The notes under the pieces were generated by a model. That model had not been told where the DNA came from and did not search any database. It worked only from the letters and a program-made list of their open reading frames with translations. A stretch of 64,000 nt of DNA from Gammaproteobacteria bacterium. GTDB lineage: Bacteria > Pseudomonadota > Gammaproteobacteria > Steroidobacterales > Steroidobacteraceae. The stretch lies in assembly GCA_028293765.1 (NCBI GenBank), contig JAQGOG010000112.1:1-64000 (forward strand). Direction: 5' to 3'. The position numbers and the translations under genes were made by a program. Below, piece by piece: positions 8,631 to 16,766 of the stretch (position 1 is its first letter; the number at the start of each line of letters is the position of its first letter).

Positions 8631-8778
8631 TGCCCGCCGAGATGGCGATCGAGCACGACGAACATCTGGGCCGATTGCCCGCATTTCAATCCGGAGCGGG
8701 AAGATCGGCTGCCCGCCGACGCCGTGGAACTGCGCGAGCAGGCGGGGAGAGTCGACGGTCTGGGGGCTCCTCCGCCCC

Positions 8779-8832
8779 GCCTGGGCGCCCGCCTCGCCGG
8801 CCGCGCCTGGGCGGCCCCGCCTCGCCGGCCGC
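8779..8832. repeat. GC-rich direct repeat, two units
   Basis: Two adjacent copies of GCCTGGGCG-(CC)-CCGCCTCGCCGGCCGC (26 and 28 bases), differing mainly by a two-base insertion. They lie immediately after the MATE stop codon, in the 203-base gap before the rhomboid start. The rest of that gap shows no gene. Confidence 0.6.
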
Positions 8833-8833
8833 G

Positions 8834-10267
8834 TCAAATCCGGATCTTCTGCCACGCCCCCGAGTGCCACCTCGCGAACATCCCGGTGCCGAGCAGCATC
8901 AGATATAACAGCACGGCGACCCATCCCCCGACCGCGCCCCAGCCGAACTGCGGCAGGAAATTCACCCAACCCTGGCCCGGCGCGAACGTAAACGAATGCG
9001 CGAGCGGCACGAACATCAGCAAGGAGACCGGCAGGACAATCGCGACCGGCACGGTGGCATCGCCGGCGCCGCGCAGGCACATGCTGCTGCCGAGATTCAA
9101 GCCGTCAAAAAACTGGTAACCCGCGGCAAGCCACAGCAGCCGCGTAGCGAGTGCGACCGCCGCGGCGGCGTCGGCGTCGTTGGCAGCCGTGAAAAGGGGC
9201 ATGAGCCATGGCCCGGCGACCGCCAGCGCCAACCCGATGGCGCCCATGTAGACGGCCGCCAGAGAAACTACGTTCGTCCCAACACGCATCGCCCAGGCAC
9301 GGTCGCCGGCGCCGATCGATTGCCCGACCAGCGTAGTGCCCGCCTGCGCGATACCGAATCCCGGCATGTAGGCGATGGAGGTCAGGATCGTGACCATCTG
9401 CGTGGCCGCTCCGCCAACCGTGCCGAGGCGCACCTGCATCATCTGAAAGATCGAAAAGCCCAACAGATCCGCGGCGGGCAGCAGTCCCATGGGCAGGCCC
9501 AGCCGCAACTGGACGAGAAGCCGGCCGGCGTGCGGTTTCCAGGTCAGATGGGATTTATAGACGCGGCGGTAGTGGGCACTGAGGAAGATGGCCATGGCGA
9601 GCACCAACCCGACGGCCTGCGCGACGGTCGTGGCCCAGCCCGAACCCGCGACACCCAGGTCGAGCCGGAAAATGAACAGGTCGTTGAAGATGACGTTCGC
9701 GATCGCCATCGTGGCGGTCACCAACACCGTGATGCGTGGCCGGCTGATGCCGTTAAAGAAGCCGAGCATCGCCCACACCGCCGCACCGAACGCGGCGCCC
9801 GAGACTCGCGGAAACCAGAAGGCGGATGCCAGGTGTTCGATCTGCGCATCGAAACCGAAAGGCGCAAGAATGAGGTGGCCCGAGGCGCCGACCGCCACGA
9901 AGAGAGGCACGGCGCATAGCGTGCCCCAGAGTGCAGTCCATGCGGCCTGCGAAGACCGACGGTAGCGGCGTGCGCCTGCGGATTGTGCAACGATCGTCTG
10001 CACCGCCGCTCCGACACCGCCCAGGACCAACACGACGGCGAGAACGAGCCATTGCACGGCGCCGACTCCTGCCAGCGCCTGGGTCGAGATATGACCGATG
10101 AACCACATGTCGGTGAGATTGAGCACAATCTGCACCGCACTGTTGGCCATGAGTGGCAACGCGAGCGCCAGCACGGCGCGCCGATCGACGTGCGTGTGCC
10201 CCGCGGCGTCGATGCGCTGCGCCGGCAGTCTTCCAGCGGTGCTCGCGGGCTGAATGAGGGAATCCAT
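8834..10267 (-). CDS. MATE-family efflux transporter
   Basis: A 477-residue inner-membrane protein with about 12 hydrophobic segments, the normal size for the multidrug and toxin extrusion family, which exports cationic or amphipathic compounds using a Na+ or H+ gradient. Family hallmarks include an opening helix reading LALPLMANSAVQIVLNLTDM, then WFIGHISTQALAGVGA, and the internal pseudo-repeat GFGIAQAGTTLVGQSIGAGD. The ATG at 10267 has GGAAG upstream; another ATG 39 bases earlier lacks a ribosome site. It is divergent from the ParB-like gene, with 81 bases between the starts. The substrate cannot be told from sequence. Confidence 0.9.
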   Translation of the reverse strand: MDSLIQPASTAGRLPAQRIDAAGHTHVDRRAVLALALPLMANSAVQIVLNLTDMWFIGHISTQALAGVGAVQWLVLAVVLVLGGVGAAVQTIVAQSAGARRYRRSSQAAWTALWGTLCAVPLFVAVGASGHLILAPFGFDAQIEHLASAFWFPRVSGAAFGAAVWAMLGFFNGISRPRITVLVTATMAIANVIFNDLFIFRLDLGVAGSGWATTVAQAVGLVLAMAIFLSAHYRRVYKSHLTWKPHAGRLLVQLRLGLPMGLLPAADLLGFSIFQMMQVRLGTVGGAATQMVTILTSIAYMPGFGIAQAGTTLVGQSIGAGDRAWAMRVGTNVVSLAAVYMGAIGLALAVAGPWLMPLFTAANDADAAAAVALATRLLWLAAGYQFFDGLNLGSSMCLRGAGDATVPVAIVLPVSLLMFVPLAHSFTFAPGQGWVNFLPQFGWGAVGGWVAVLLYLMLLGTGMFARWHSGAWQKIRI

Positions 10268-10348
10268 GGCGATGCGACTTCCAGTGAGCCGTTTATATTC
10301 GCACATTGGTCTTTACGGAGGCGATCCCACACGGCACCTTAGCGCCCC

Positions 10349-11389
10349 ATGGCAACCCGAAAGAAACGCACAAGCAAGCCCGCCGAACGGCCAAGCAAGT
10401 CCCGCGGCGGCAAGCGAAACGCGGCGACGCGCGCCGGCAAGCTGGCGCCGGGCAAGAAAGCCCGCGGGCTCGAAGCCGCGGAAGTGGCAATCGCCATGGA
10501 CAGCCCGGAAATCGCAGAACTTGCCGCGCTGGTCCGTAACGCCGGCGGCGCCCCCATCGGGGCTTACCACGAACCGCTGGGCGGTCGACCGCTCATGCTC
10601 GCGTCCCTCCCGCTCGGCGCCGTGCAGCCAACACCTTTCCAGCGCGACCTGTCGCCCACCCATGCGAAACGGCTGGCGCAAAAAATCGACGAGACGGCGG
10701 CATTTCTCGATCCGCTCATCGTCGTACGCGGCGATGACGGGCGTCTTTGGACGCCCAATGGCCGTCACCGCCTCGCAGCGGCGAAAGTCCTCGGCCTGCG
10801 GCAGATCACGGCTTTGATCTCACCGGACGACACGCTCGCGTACCGCATCCTCGCGCTCAACACCGAAAAGGCTCATAACCTCCGCGACCGGAGCCTCGAG
10901 GTCGTCCGGATGGCACACAGCCTTGCGAAACGGGATAAGGATGCGCACGAGTCGCAGTTCTGCGCTGAGTTCGAGTCCGCCGAGCTGCTCACGCTCGGGC
11001 TCGTGTATGAGCATTCGTCCCGCTTCGCCGGGGGCGCCTACAGCGCCTTCCTCAAGAAGGTGGATCGCTTCAACGACCGCACTCTGATCGTGAGTCTGCG
11101 CGAGCGGAAAGACTATGCGTCCCGCCTGCAGGAGATCGACTCGCACGTAAAGCGCATCATCGCCGCCCTGCAGGCGAAGGGTTTCAAGTCCCCCTATCTG
11201 CGCAATTACGTCGTCGCCCGGATCAATCCGGTCCGCTTTCACAAGGCCAAAAAGGGGGACACGAAGCCCCCCATGCCACTGGCGCAGGCGCTCACGCGCA
11301 TGGCCGCCGCGGCGAAGACATTCAAGGTCGACTCCGTGTCGAACTCCGATCTGGCCTGGGTTGCGGTGGGCGCGGGCGCTTCCGAGTAG
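10349..11389 (+). CDS. Solitary ParB N-terminal-domain protein
   Basis: A 346-residue protein. Residues 1-45 are rich in Lys/Arg/Ala (MATRKKRTSKPAERPSKS), suggesting nucleic-acid binding. Residues about 86-157 form a ParB/sulfiredoxin-type nucleotide-binding domain: a conserved P-x-x-FQR-x-LS segment, FLDPLIVVRG, and the arginine-patch motif GRHRLAAAK (138-146). The C-terminal half is helical and unlike the HTH of chromosomal ParB. No parA and no parS-like cluster is nearby, so a segregation role is unlikely from context; this looks like one of the stand-alone ParB-like proteins whose function is not established. Confidence 0.75.
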   Translation: MATRKKRTSKPAERPSKSRGGKRNAATRAGKLAPGKKARGLEAAEVAIAMDSPEIAELAALVRNAGGAPIGAYHEPLGGRPLMLASLPLGAVQPTPFQRDLSPTHAKRLAQKIDETAAFLDPLIVVRGDDGRLWTPNGRHRLAAAKVLGLRQITALISPDDTLAYRILALNTEKAHNLRDRSLEVVRMAHSLAKRDKDAHESQFCAEFESAELLTLGLVYEHSSRFAGGAYSAFLKKVDRFNDRTLIVSLRERKDYASRLQEIDSHVKRIIAALQAKGFKSPYLRNYVVARINPVRFHKAKKGDTKPPMPLAQALTRMAAAAKTFKVDSVSNSDLAWVAVGAGASE

Positions 11390-11476
11390 CGGACGCTTGC
11401 GTCACATCCGGCGGCGGTGCGGAGCGGGGAGTGCTACCCTCGCCGCGCGCCTACCACGAAGGGCGATCCAGGGGGC

Positions 11477-12841
11477 ATGAGAGTGAGCACCGATCCGCGC
11501 GCAACGATTTCCGCCGCTCCGATGAGCGCACTTCAGATCAGCGCCGTGGCGATCACCATCGGACTTAACGCGCTGGATGGCTTCGACGTGCTTTCGATCG
11601 CCTTCGCCTCGCCTGGCATCGCCGCCGATTGGCATATCGACCGCGCCGCTCTCGGGATCGTCCTGTCCATGGAGCTCATCGGGATGGCGATCGGCTCGAT
11701 ACTGCTCGGCGGTGTGGCGGACAAGATCGGGCGCCGCCCGACGATCCTGGGCTGCCTACTGCTCATGACCGGCGGTATGTTCATGGCCACCGCGGCGAAG
11801 GGCGTCGTCGACCTGTCCCTCTGGCGGGTTCTGACGGGCCTCGGCATAGGCGGCGTGCTGGCGAGCATCAATGCGGTCTCGGCCGAGTTCTCGAACGCCA
11901 GGCGCAAGAACCTGAGCGTGTCGCTGATGTCGATCGGTTATCCGATCGGCGGTGTGCTCGGCGGCCTGGTCGTGCAGCATCTGCTGAAGGGACTCGACTG
12001 GCGCTCGATCTTTTATTTCGGCTCGGCCGTGACCGCGATATTCATTCCGCTGGTGTTTGTCTTCGTGCCGGAGTCGGTTCACTGGCTCACGCAGAAACAA
12101 CCGCCGGGCGCGCTCGACAAGATAAACGTTGCCATGAGGCGCATGGGTCACGGAGCGATCGAGGCGCTGCCCGCGATCTCCACGGACGCGCGTAAGCGCT
12201 CCATCGCGGATATCTTCGCGCCGGGCCTCCTCGCTACCACCATGATCGTGGCGCTCGCCTACTTTTTCCACATCATGACGTTCTATTTCGTCCTGAAGTG
12301 GGTGCCAAAGATCGTCGTGGACATGGGTTTCGCCGCATCGTCGGCAGCGGGCGTACTGGTGTGGGCAAACGTAGGCGGCGCATGCGGCGGAGCCGTTCTG
12401 GGCCTGTTAGGAATGCGTTTTGGAATGAAGCCGCTGACCATCGGCGTGATGCTCCTGTCTGCCGTGATGGTCGTTGTTCTCGGCCGCACGCCCCCGGATC
12501 TGGAGCGCCTGTCGTTGATCTGCGCCTGCGCCGGGTTCTGCACGAACGCTGCCATAGTCGGCATGTACGCGCTTTTCGCCCAGGCGTTTCCCACGCACGT
12601 GCGCGCCTTCGGTACCGGATTTGCGATTGGCGTCGGACGCGGCGGCTCCGTGCTGGCACCCATCGTCGCAGGCTTTCTGTTCAAGGCAGGCTATGGCCTG
12701 CCCATGGTCGCCACCACGATGTCATTCGGGGCTCTGGTCGCCGCAGGCGTCCTGTCGATGTTGAAATTGCAGCCGGATCGCACCGACGTGGATTGGGCGA
12801 CCACCCGAACGGAACTGCCGGACGCATCCGCCGCGTCGTAA
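11477..12841 (+). CDS. MFS transporter, aromatic acid:H+ symporter (AAHS) type
   Basis: A 454-residue inner-membrane carrier with about 12 membrane segments. The first segment ends in the motif LNALDGFDVLSIAFASPGIA; the D-G-x-D element is the signature of the AAHS branch (BenK/PcaK/MhpT-like), which imports aromatic or other organic acids with protons. The cytoplasmic loop motif GGVADKIGRRPTILG (loop 2-3) is intact. The ATG at 11477 follows a G-rich stretch; a GTG six bases later is possible. No aromatic catabolic gene is adjacent, so the substrate is unknown. It ends convergent to the GH3 gene, 109 bases away. Confidence 0.85.
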   Translation: MRVSTDPRATISAAPMSALQISAVAITIGLNALDGFDVLSIAFASPGIAADWHIDRAALGIVLSMELIGMAIGSILLGGVADKIGRRPTILGCLLLMTGGMFMATAAKGVVDLSLWRVLTGLGIGGVLASINAVSAEFSNARRKNLSVSLMSIGYPIGGVLGGLVVQHLLKGLDWRSIFYFGSAVTAIFIPLVFVFVPESVHWLTQKQPPGALDKINVAMRRMGHGAIEALPAISTDARKRSIADIFAPGLLATTMIVALAYFFHIMTFYFVLKWVPKIVVDMGFAASSAAGVLVWANVGGACGGAVLGLLGMRFGMKPLTIGVMLLSAVMVVVLGRTPPDLERLSLICACAGFCTNAAIVGMYALFAQAFPTHVRAFGTGFAIGVGRGGSVLAPIVAGFLFKAGYGLPMVATTMSFGALVAAGVLSMLKLQPDRTDVDWATTRTELPDASAAS

Positions 12842-12950
12842 TGGCAAACGGCTGCGCTTGACGGCGACCGCGCACGAGGCGCGGCCGGGCAAGAGACCGT
12901 CGGTGGATTCGTCGGCGAACGTTGTCTGACGAACTACGTCGACACGTGAA

Positions 12951-15512
12951 TCAGTCTGCGCAGGGCATGACGCCGTCGAGGCCAGTCTCCAGCCGTATGT
13001 TGGCCAGACTCAATGCCAACTGCCCGGCCGTCTGCACGGCAAACGGCGTCGTGACTCGACGCAGATCCGCGCCGGCCTTGGCAAAACAGGTGAGCGGAAT
13101 TTTAAGGTGGCGCCATTGCCCCGGTTGGGCTGTCGCGAGCTCGTGGGTCACCGGCACAATGCCGCGACAGCCGCCGCCGCAAGCCACTTCCAGGTCGACA
13201 CTCCCCGTCGCAGGACGGTCAACTCTGTAGTCCAGAGCCAACGACAGCTGGCCATTCGCCTCGCGTTGCAGGTCGATCGCGGACTGACCGCTTAACCCAA
13301 CACGCGCCGGTCCCGCACCGGCCCAGCGGACGAGGCGCGCGTCTTCTTGCGCCGACTTGTCGGCAGCTGCCAGCGTAACGCGCGCGCCATTGGTGGCGCC
13401 GACCCCGCCCACTACCTCGTGAGCCTCCACCCCATCACCTGCGACCCAATGCCAACCTGTGCCCGCTCGTCCGGACGCGAAGAACACACGAGTGTCGATT
13501 GCGGCTACGCCCGCCGAACCGTCCTCCTCCGAAAGCTGCTTGAGATCGCCGTCGTCGTGATAGCGAAGCCCATAGCCATAAGGAAACAAGGGCGCGTCGC
13601 GCGACTGCCCGCGATTCACCGCCGTCTGCTGAGGTGTCCGCGGCCACGAGAAAGACAACTTGCCGTGGAAGTCGTGACGCACGGAGCCGTCCGCAGCTTT
13701 GAATAAAACGTCGGCAATGCCGCCGCCTTCCGATCCCGGCAGCCAGGCAGCGACGAACGCGTCCGATGCGTTGATCTCCGCATTGACCCACAAGGGGCGT
13801 CCCGAGAGAAACACTGCGACGACCGGCACGCCCTGCTGATGTAATCGGCGCAGTAGCGCAAGATCCGGCTTCGCTCCGGGACTGTATTCGACCGTCGCGA
13901 TATCGCCCTGAAACTCGGCATAGGGATTTTCGCCGAACACGACGATGGCGACATCCGGCCGCGTCCTGAAGTCCCCTGCCGGGCTCAGTTCCGCGGTCCC
14001 ACCCGCCGCGGCCAGCGCCTGCTGAATTCCGGCGTAGATCGATTCCCCGTGGGGAAAGTTCCTGTTGGAAACTCCGGTCCCCTGCCAGGTGATCGTCCAC
14101 CCGCCGCTTTGCTTACCGATGTTGTCCGCGCCATCGCCCGCAACGAGCACATGCGTGTGCGGCGACAGCGGCAGCAGATGATGGACGTTCTTCAGCAGAA
14201 CCAGCGACTCGCGGACCGCCTGGCGCGCGACCGCGCGATGCTGGGGTGCGCCGAGCAACTCGAAATGTCCGGCGAGCGGCCGCGAAGACGGGCGCCCCTC
14301 CTCGAATAGATGTGCGCGCAATTTCACCCGCAGGATCCGACGCACCGCATCGTCCAGCCGCGCGGCAGGAATCTCGCCGGATCGCGCCTGCGCCAGGGTA
14401 TTCGCGTAGAGCTCTTTCCAGCTATCCGGTGCCATGAGCACATCGAGGCCGGCGTTGATCGCGGCGGCACAACTGAATTTGGTGCATCCGGGCACCTGCG
14501 CGTGAGCGTTCCAGTCACCGATGACGAAGCCGTCGAAGCTCATCCGCTCCTTCAGTACGTCGGTCAGCAGCGCCTTGTAGCCGGTCATCCTGATGCCATG
14601 CCAGCTCGAAAAGGAAGCCATGACGGCCTGAGCGCCGGCGGTGATCGCCGGTGGATATCCGGCACCGTGGATGTCGCGAAGCTCGGCCTCGCTCGACGTG
14701 TTGTCGCCCTGGTCCTTGCCGCCCGTACCGCCGTCCCCGACGAAGTGCTTGGGCGTGGCGAGCACGTGGGACGAATCAAGGAACTGCGGTGAGCCGGGCA
14801 CGCCCTGCAGCCCGAGCACCATGGCGCTGGCGTACTGGCGAACGATCTCGGGGTCCTCGGAGTAGCTTTCGTAAGTCCGTCCCCACCGGTCATCGCGAAC
14901 GACGGCCAGCGTCGGCCCGAAGCTCCAGTCGAGCCCGGTCACCCGCACTTCCCGTGCCGTGATTTCTCCGATGCTACGGATGAGGTTTGGATCGCCCGCC
15001 GCCCCCAACCCGATGTTGTGGGGGAAGATTGTCGCACCGACGATATTGTTGTGACCGTGGACGGCGTCCGTGCCCCACATCGTGGGAATCGCGTACGGCC
15101 CATGCGCAGCGTCGACCGACGCGTCATAGAACCCGTCCGCAAGGGCGAGCCACTCACTCGGTGGAGCAAACTCATCGCCATTAGGCGAGGAGTTGCCGCC
15201 GTTGAGGATTGACCCGAGGGCAAAGTGGTGCAGATCTTCTGGAGTGATGCTGGCGATATCGGGCTGGATGAGCTGGCCGACCTTTTGCTCGAGCGTCAGG
15301 GTCGCAAGCAACGCGGCGACACGCGATTCGAGGCGGGGATCCGGTGCCAGCGCAGGCCGCACGCGGGGCCATTCGCCAGGGTGCACCGCCTGATCCGTGG
15401 CGGACAACCCGACGACAGGAGACGCCAGAGCGCAGAGGACAACACACGCCAAAGCCCGCGGCCCCCCTGCGCGAGATGTCTTGTGTTTGAGTCGTATCGT
15501 TTTGATTTCCAT
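12951..15512 (-). CDS. Exported glycoside hydrolase family 3 beta-glucosidase (ExoP type)
   Basis: An 853-residue enzyme with a Sec signal peptide (about 17-36, ALACVVLCALASPVVG). The GH3 N-terminal barrel is complete: VGQLIQPD, LNGGNSSPNGD, GTDAVHGHNNIVGATIFPHN, and the nucleophile Asp in FDGFVIGDWNAHAQVPGC. The C-terminal sandwich carries a Glu in the AAWLPGSEGGGIADVLF loop, the usual acid/base position. A further ~200-residue C-terminal domain resembles the galactose-binding-like module of ExoP-type exo-1,4/1,3-beta-glucosidases. It probably trims beta-glucans or cello-oligosaccharides in the periplasm. The ATG opening the signal peptide was chosen; no clear Shine-Dalgarno is seen. A perfect palindromic operator candidate lies 72 bases upstream. 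Confidence 0.92.
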   Translation of the reverse strand: MEIKTIRLKHKTSRAGGPRALACVVLCALASPVVGLSATDQAVHPGEWPRVRPALAPDPRLESRVAALLATLTLEQKVGQLIQPDIASITPEDLHHFALGSILNGGNSSPNGDEFAPPSEWLALADGFYDASVDAAHGPYAIPTMWGTDAVHGHNNIVGATIFPHNIGLGAAGDPNLIRSIGEITAREVRVTGLDWSFGPTLAVVRDDRWGRTYESYSEDPEIVRQYASAMVLGLQGVPGSPQFLDSSHVLATPKHFVGDGGTGGKDQGDNTSSEAELRDIHGAGYPPAITAGAQAVMASFSSWHGIRMTGYKALLTDVLKERMSFDGFVIGDWNAHAQVPGCTKFSCAAAINAGLDVLMAPDSWKELYANTLAQARSGEIPAARLDDAVRRILRVKLRAHLFEEGRPSSRPLAGHFELLGAPQHRAVARQAVRESLVLLKNVHHLLPLSPHTHVLVAGDGADNIGKQSGGWTITWQGTGVSNRNFPHGESIYAGIQQALAAAGGTAELSPAGDFRTRPDVAIVVFGENPYAEFQGDIATVEYSPGAKPDLALLRRLHQQGVPVVAVFLSGRPLWVNAEINASDAFVAAWLPGSEGGGIADVLFKAADGSVRHDFHGKLSFSWPRTPQQTAVNRGQSRDAPLFPYGYGLRYHDDGDLKQLSEEDGSAGVAAIDTRVFFASGRAGTGWHWVAGDGVEAHEVVGGVGATNGARVTLAAADKSAQEDARLVRWAGAGPARVGLSGQSAIDLQREANGQLSLALDYRVDRPATGSVDLEVACGGGCRGIVPVTHELATAQPGQWRHLKIPLTCFAKAGADLRRVTTPFAVQTAGQLALSLANIRLETGLDGVMPCAD

Positions 15513-15583
15513 ATTAAAGAAGGGCTGACAGCGGACGTCGCGCCCGTATCGAGGCATGGGTTGCGATCAGCATCACACGCTGA

Positions 15584-15597
15584 TGACAGCGCTGTCA
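15584..15597. promoter_or_regulatory. Perfect 14-base palindrome, LacI-type operator candidate
   Basis: TGACAGCGCTGTCA is a perfect palindrome with the central CG-type symmetry typical of LacI-family operators. It lies 72 bases upstream of the GH3 start and about 150 bases upstream of the divergent sigma-factor start, so repression of the glycosidase by a LacI-type sugar sensor is the simplest reading. No LacI gene is adjacent; the one at 0.5-1.6 kb is 14 kb away. Confidence 0.6.
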
Positions 15598-15747
15598 ATG
15601 AACGCGGGGACTGCCTTCCGGGCGGGCCTGCCACGGGAGCGGCGCGTGTGGCCTCTGCCACCACTCGCCGCAAGAGTTGCGGCTACCGCAAGCCACTGCC
15701 AGGCCGCAGGCCGGTGTGCTTCGGATACTAACGAAAGGTCGACGCAC

Positions 15748-16512
15748 ATGCTGGAGCCAGTCACTGAATCTCTCACCCCCGACACGGCCGGACCTCAGTG
15801 CCAGCGCAGCATCGAGCAGGTGCCGTCCGCGACGGTTCCGTCCGCGACGGCGCTTCCCGATCTGCTGCTGGTCGAGCGGGCTCGCAGCAAGGAGATGCGC
15901 GCCTTTGAGACGCTCATGCGCCGCTATAATCGGCGACTCTTTAGAATTGCGCGCAGCATCGTCGGGGACATGGACGTAGCCGAAGCGGTGGTGCAGGAAG
16001 CATTTCTGCTTGCCTTCAGCGATATCGAACGCTATGAGCCCACCGGGAAGTTCGGGGCCTGGCTCGCGCGCCTGGCATTCAACCAGGCGCTGGCCGTGCG
16101 CCGCAGCGTTCGGCCCGTCGCTGCCGCACCGGTAGCCGCGCCGGTTGCGGCCGCGCTCCCGGCGAACGGGAATGGTTCTGAAGCAGCCGGCCAGATCGAG
16201 GAAGTGCCCTCGCGCCAGCCGCTGCTGGAGCAGGCGATCGATCGGTTGCCGGAAGTCTTTCGCACCGTCTTCGTCCTGCGCGCTGTGGAGGGGATCAGCG
16301 GAATCGAAACCGCGGCGTGCCTGGGAATCAACGAGACGACGGTACGAACCCGCCTGTATCGCGCGCAACGGCGGCTGGACGTCGACGTGTCCCGCCGCGT
16401 CTCGGCCGAGCGCGGGGAAATTTTCGAGCTGACCGGGGGCCGCGCCGACTACATAGTGAACCGTGTGCTCGCCCGGATGAACGGCGCGTCGCGATCACAG
16501 CAGGAAGCTTGA
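15748..16512 (+). CDS. RNA polymerase sigma factor, ECF subfamily (RpoE-like)
   Basis: A 254-residue sigma-70 family factor with only regions 2 and 4. Region 2 (about 55-125) contains RAFETLMRRYNRRLFRIARS, DVAEAVVQEAFLLAF and the region 2.4-like GAWLARLAFNQAL. An Ala/Pro/Val-rich linker follows (about 128-150), then region 4 (about 165-215: LLEQAIDRLPEVFRTVFVLR, INETTVRTRLYRAQRRL). About 40 further C-terminal residues are unusual for the minimal ECF layout. No anti-sigma gene lies next to it. GAAAGG about 10 bases upstream of the ATG supports this start; earlier in-frame codons have no ribosome site. The target regulon is unknown. Confidence 0.88.
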   Translation: MLEPVTESLTPDTAGPQCQRSIEQVPSATVPSATALPDLLLVERARSKEMRAFETLMRRYNRRLFRIARSIVGDMDVAEAVVQEAFLLAFSDIERYEPTGKFGAWLARLAFNQALAVRRSVRPVAAAPVAAPVAAALPANGNGSEAAGQIEEVPSRQPLLEQAIDRLPEVFRTVFVLRAVEGISGIETAACLGINETTVRTRLYRAQRRLDVDVSRRVSAERGEIFELTGGRADYIVNRVLARMNGASRSQQEA

Positions 16513-16520
16513 GGCTTTAG

Positions 16521-16542
16521 GGGCGGCCAGGGCTGGCCGCCC
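16521..16542 (+). terminator. GC-rich hairpin just after the sigma factor gene
   Basis: GGGCGGCCAG and CTGGCCGCCC pair perfectly around a GG centre (in practice eight pairs with a six-base loop), starting 8 bases after the stop codon. No U-tract follows, so efficiency as a terminator is doubtful. The next 220 bases to the peptidase start show no recognised gene. Confidence 0.4.
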
Positions 16543-16766
16543 ACGGTTCGAGTACGTGGCATGGCTGGCTGGCAACACCGAAAGGTGCTTGCGTGGCCGA
16601 ACCGTTGGGCTGCTTCCAGGTGAACCCTCGCTCCCAGCGGCTCGAACGCGCTGAGCGTAAACCGCAAACTCCGCGCAAAGTATGCAACAGCTAGCCATGT
16701 TGCTCGTTGATCTGTTTCAACTGGTCGAGACCGCGTCGTTGTCGCAGCGCGCTAGAATGCACGCCC

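Noticed and set aside
10349-11389. ParB-like gene as a sign of a chromosome origin or plasmid partition locus
   Set aside because: No parA, dnaA, gidA/B or parS-like sites nearby, and the C-terminal part is not that of partition ParB.
16543-16766. Possible small gene or RNA between the sigma factor and peptidase
   Set aside because: A 72-codon minus-strand frame exists but has no ribosome site or family resemblance, and I could not support a structured RNA.
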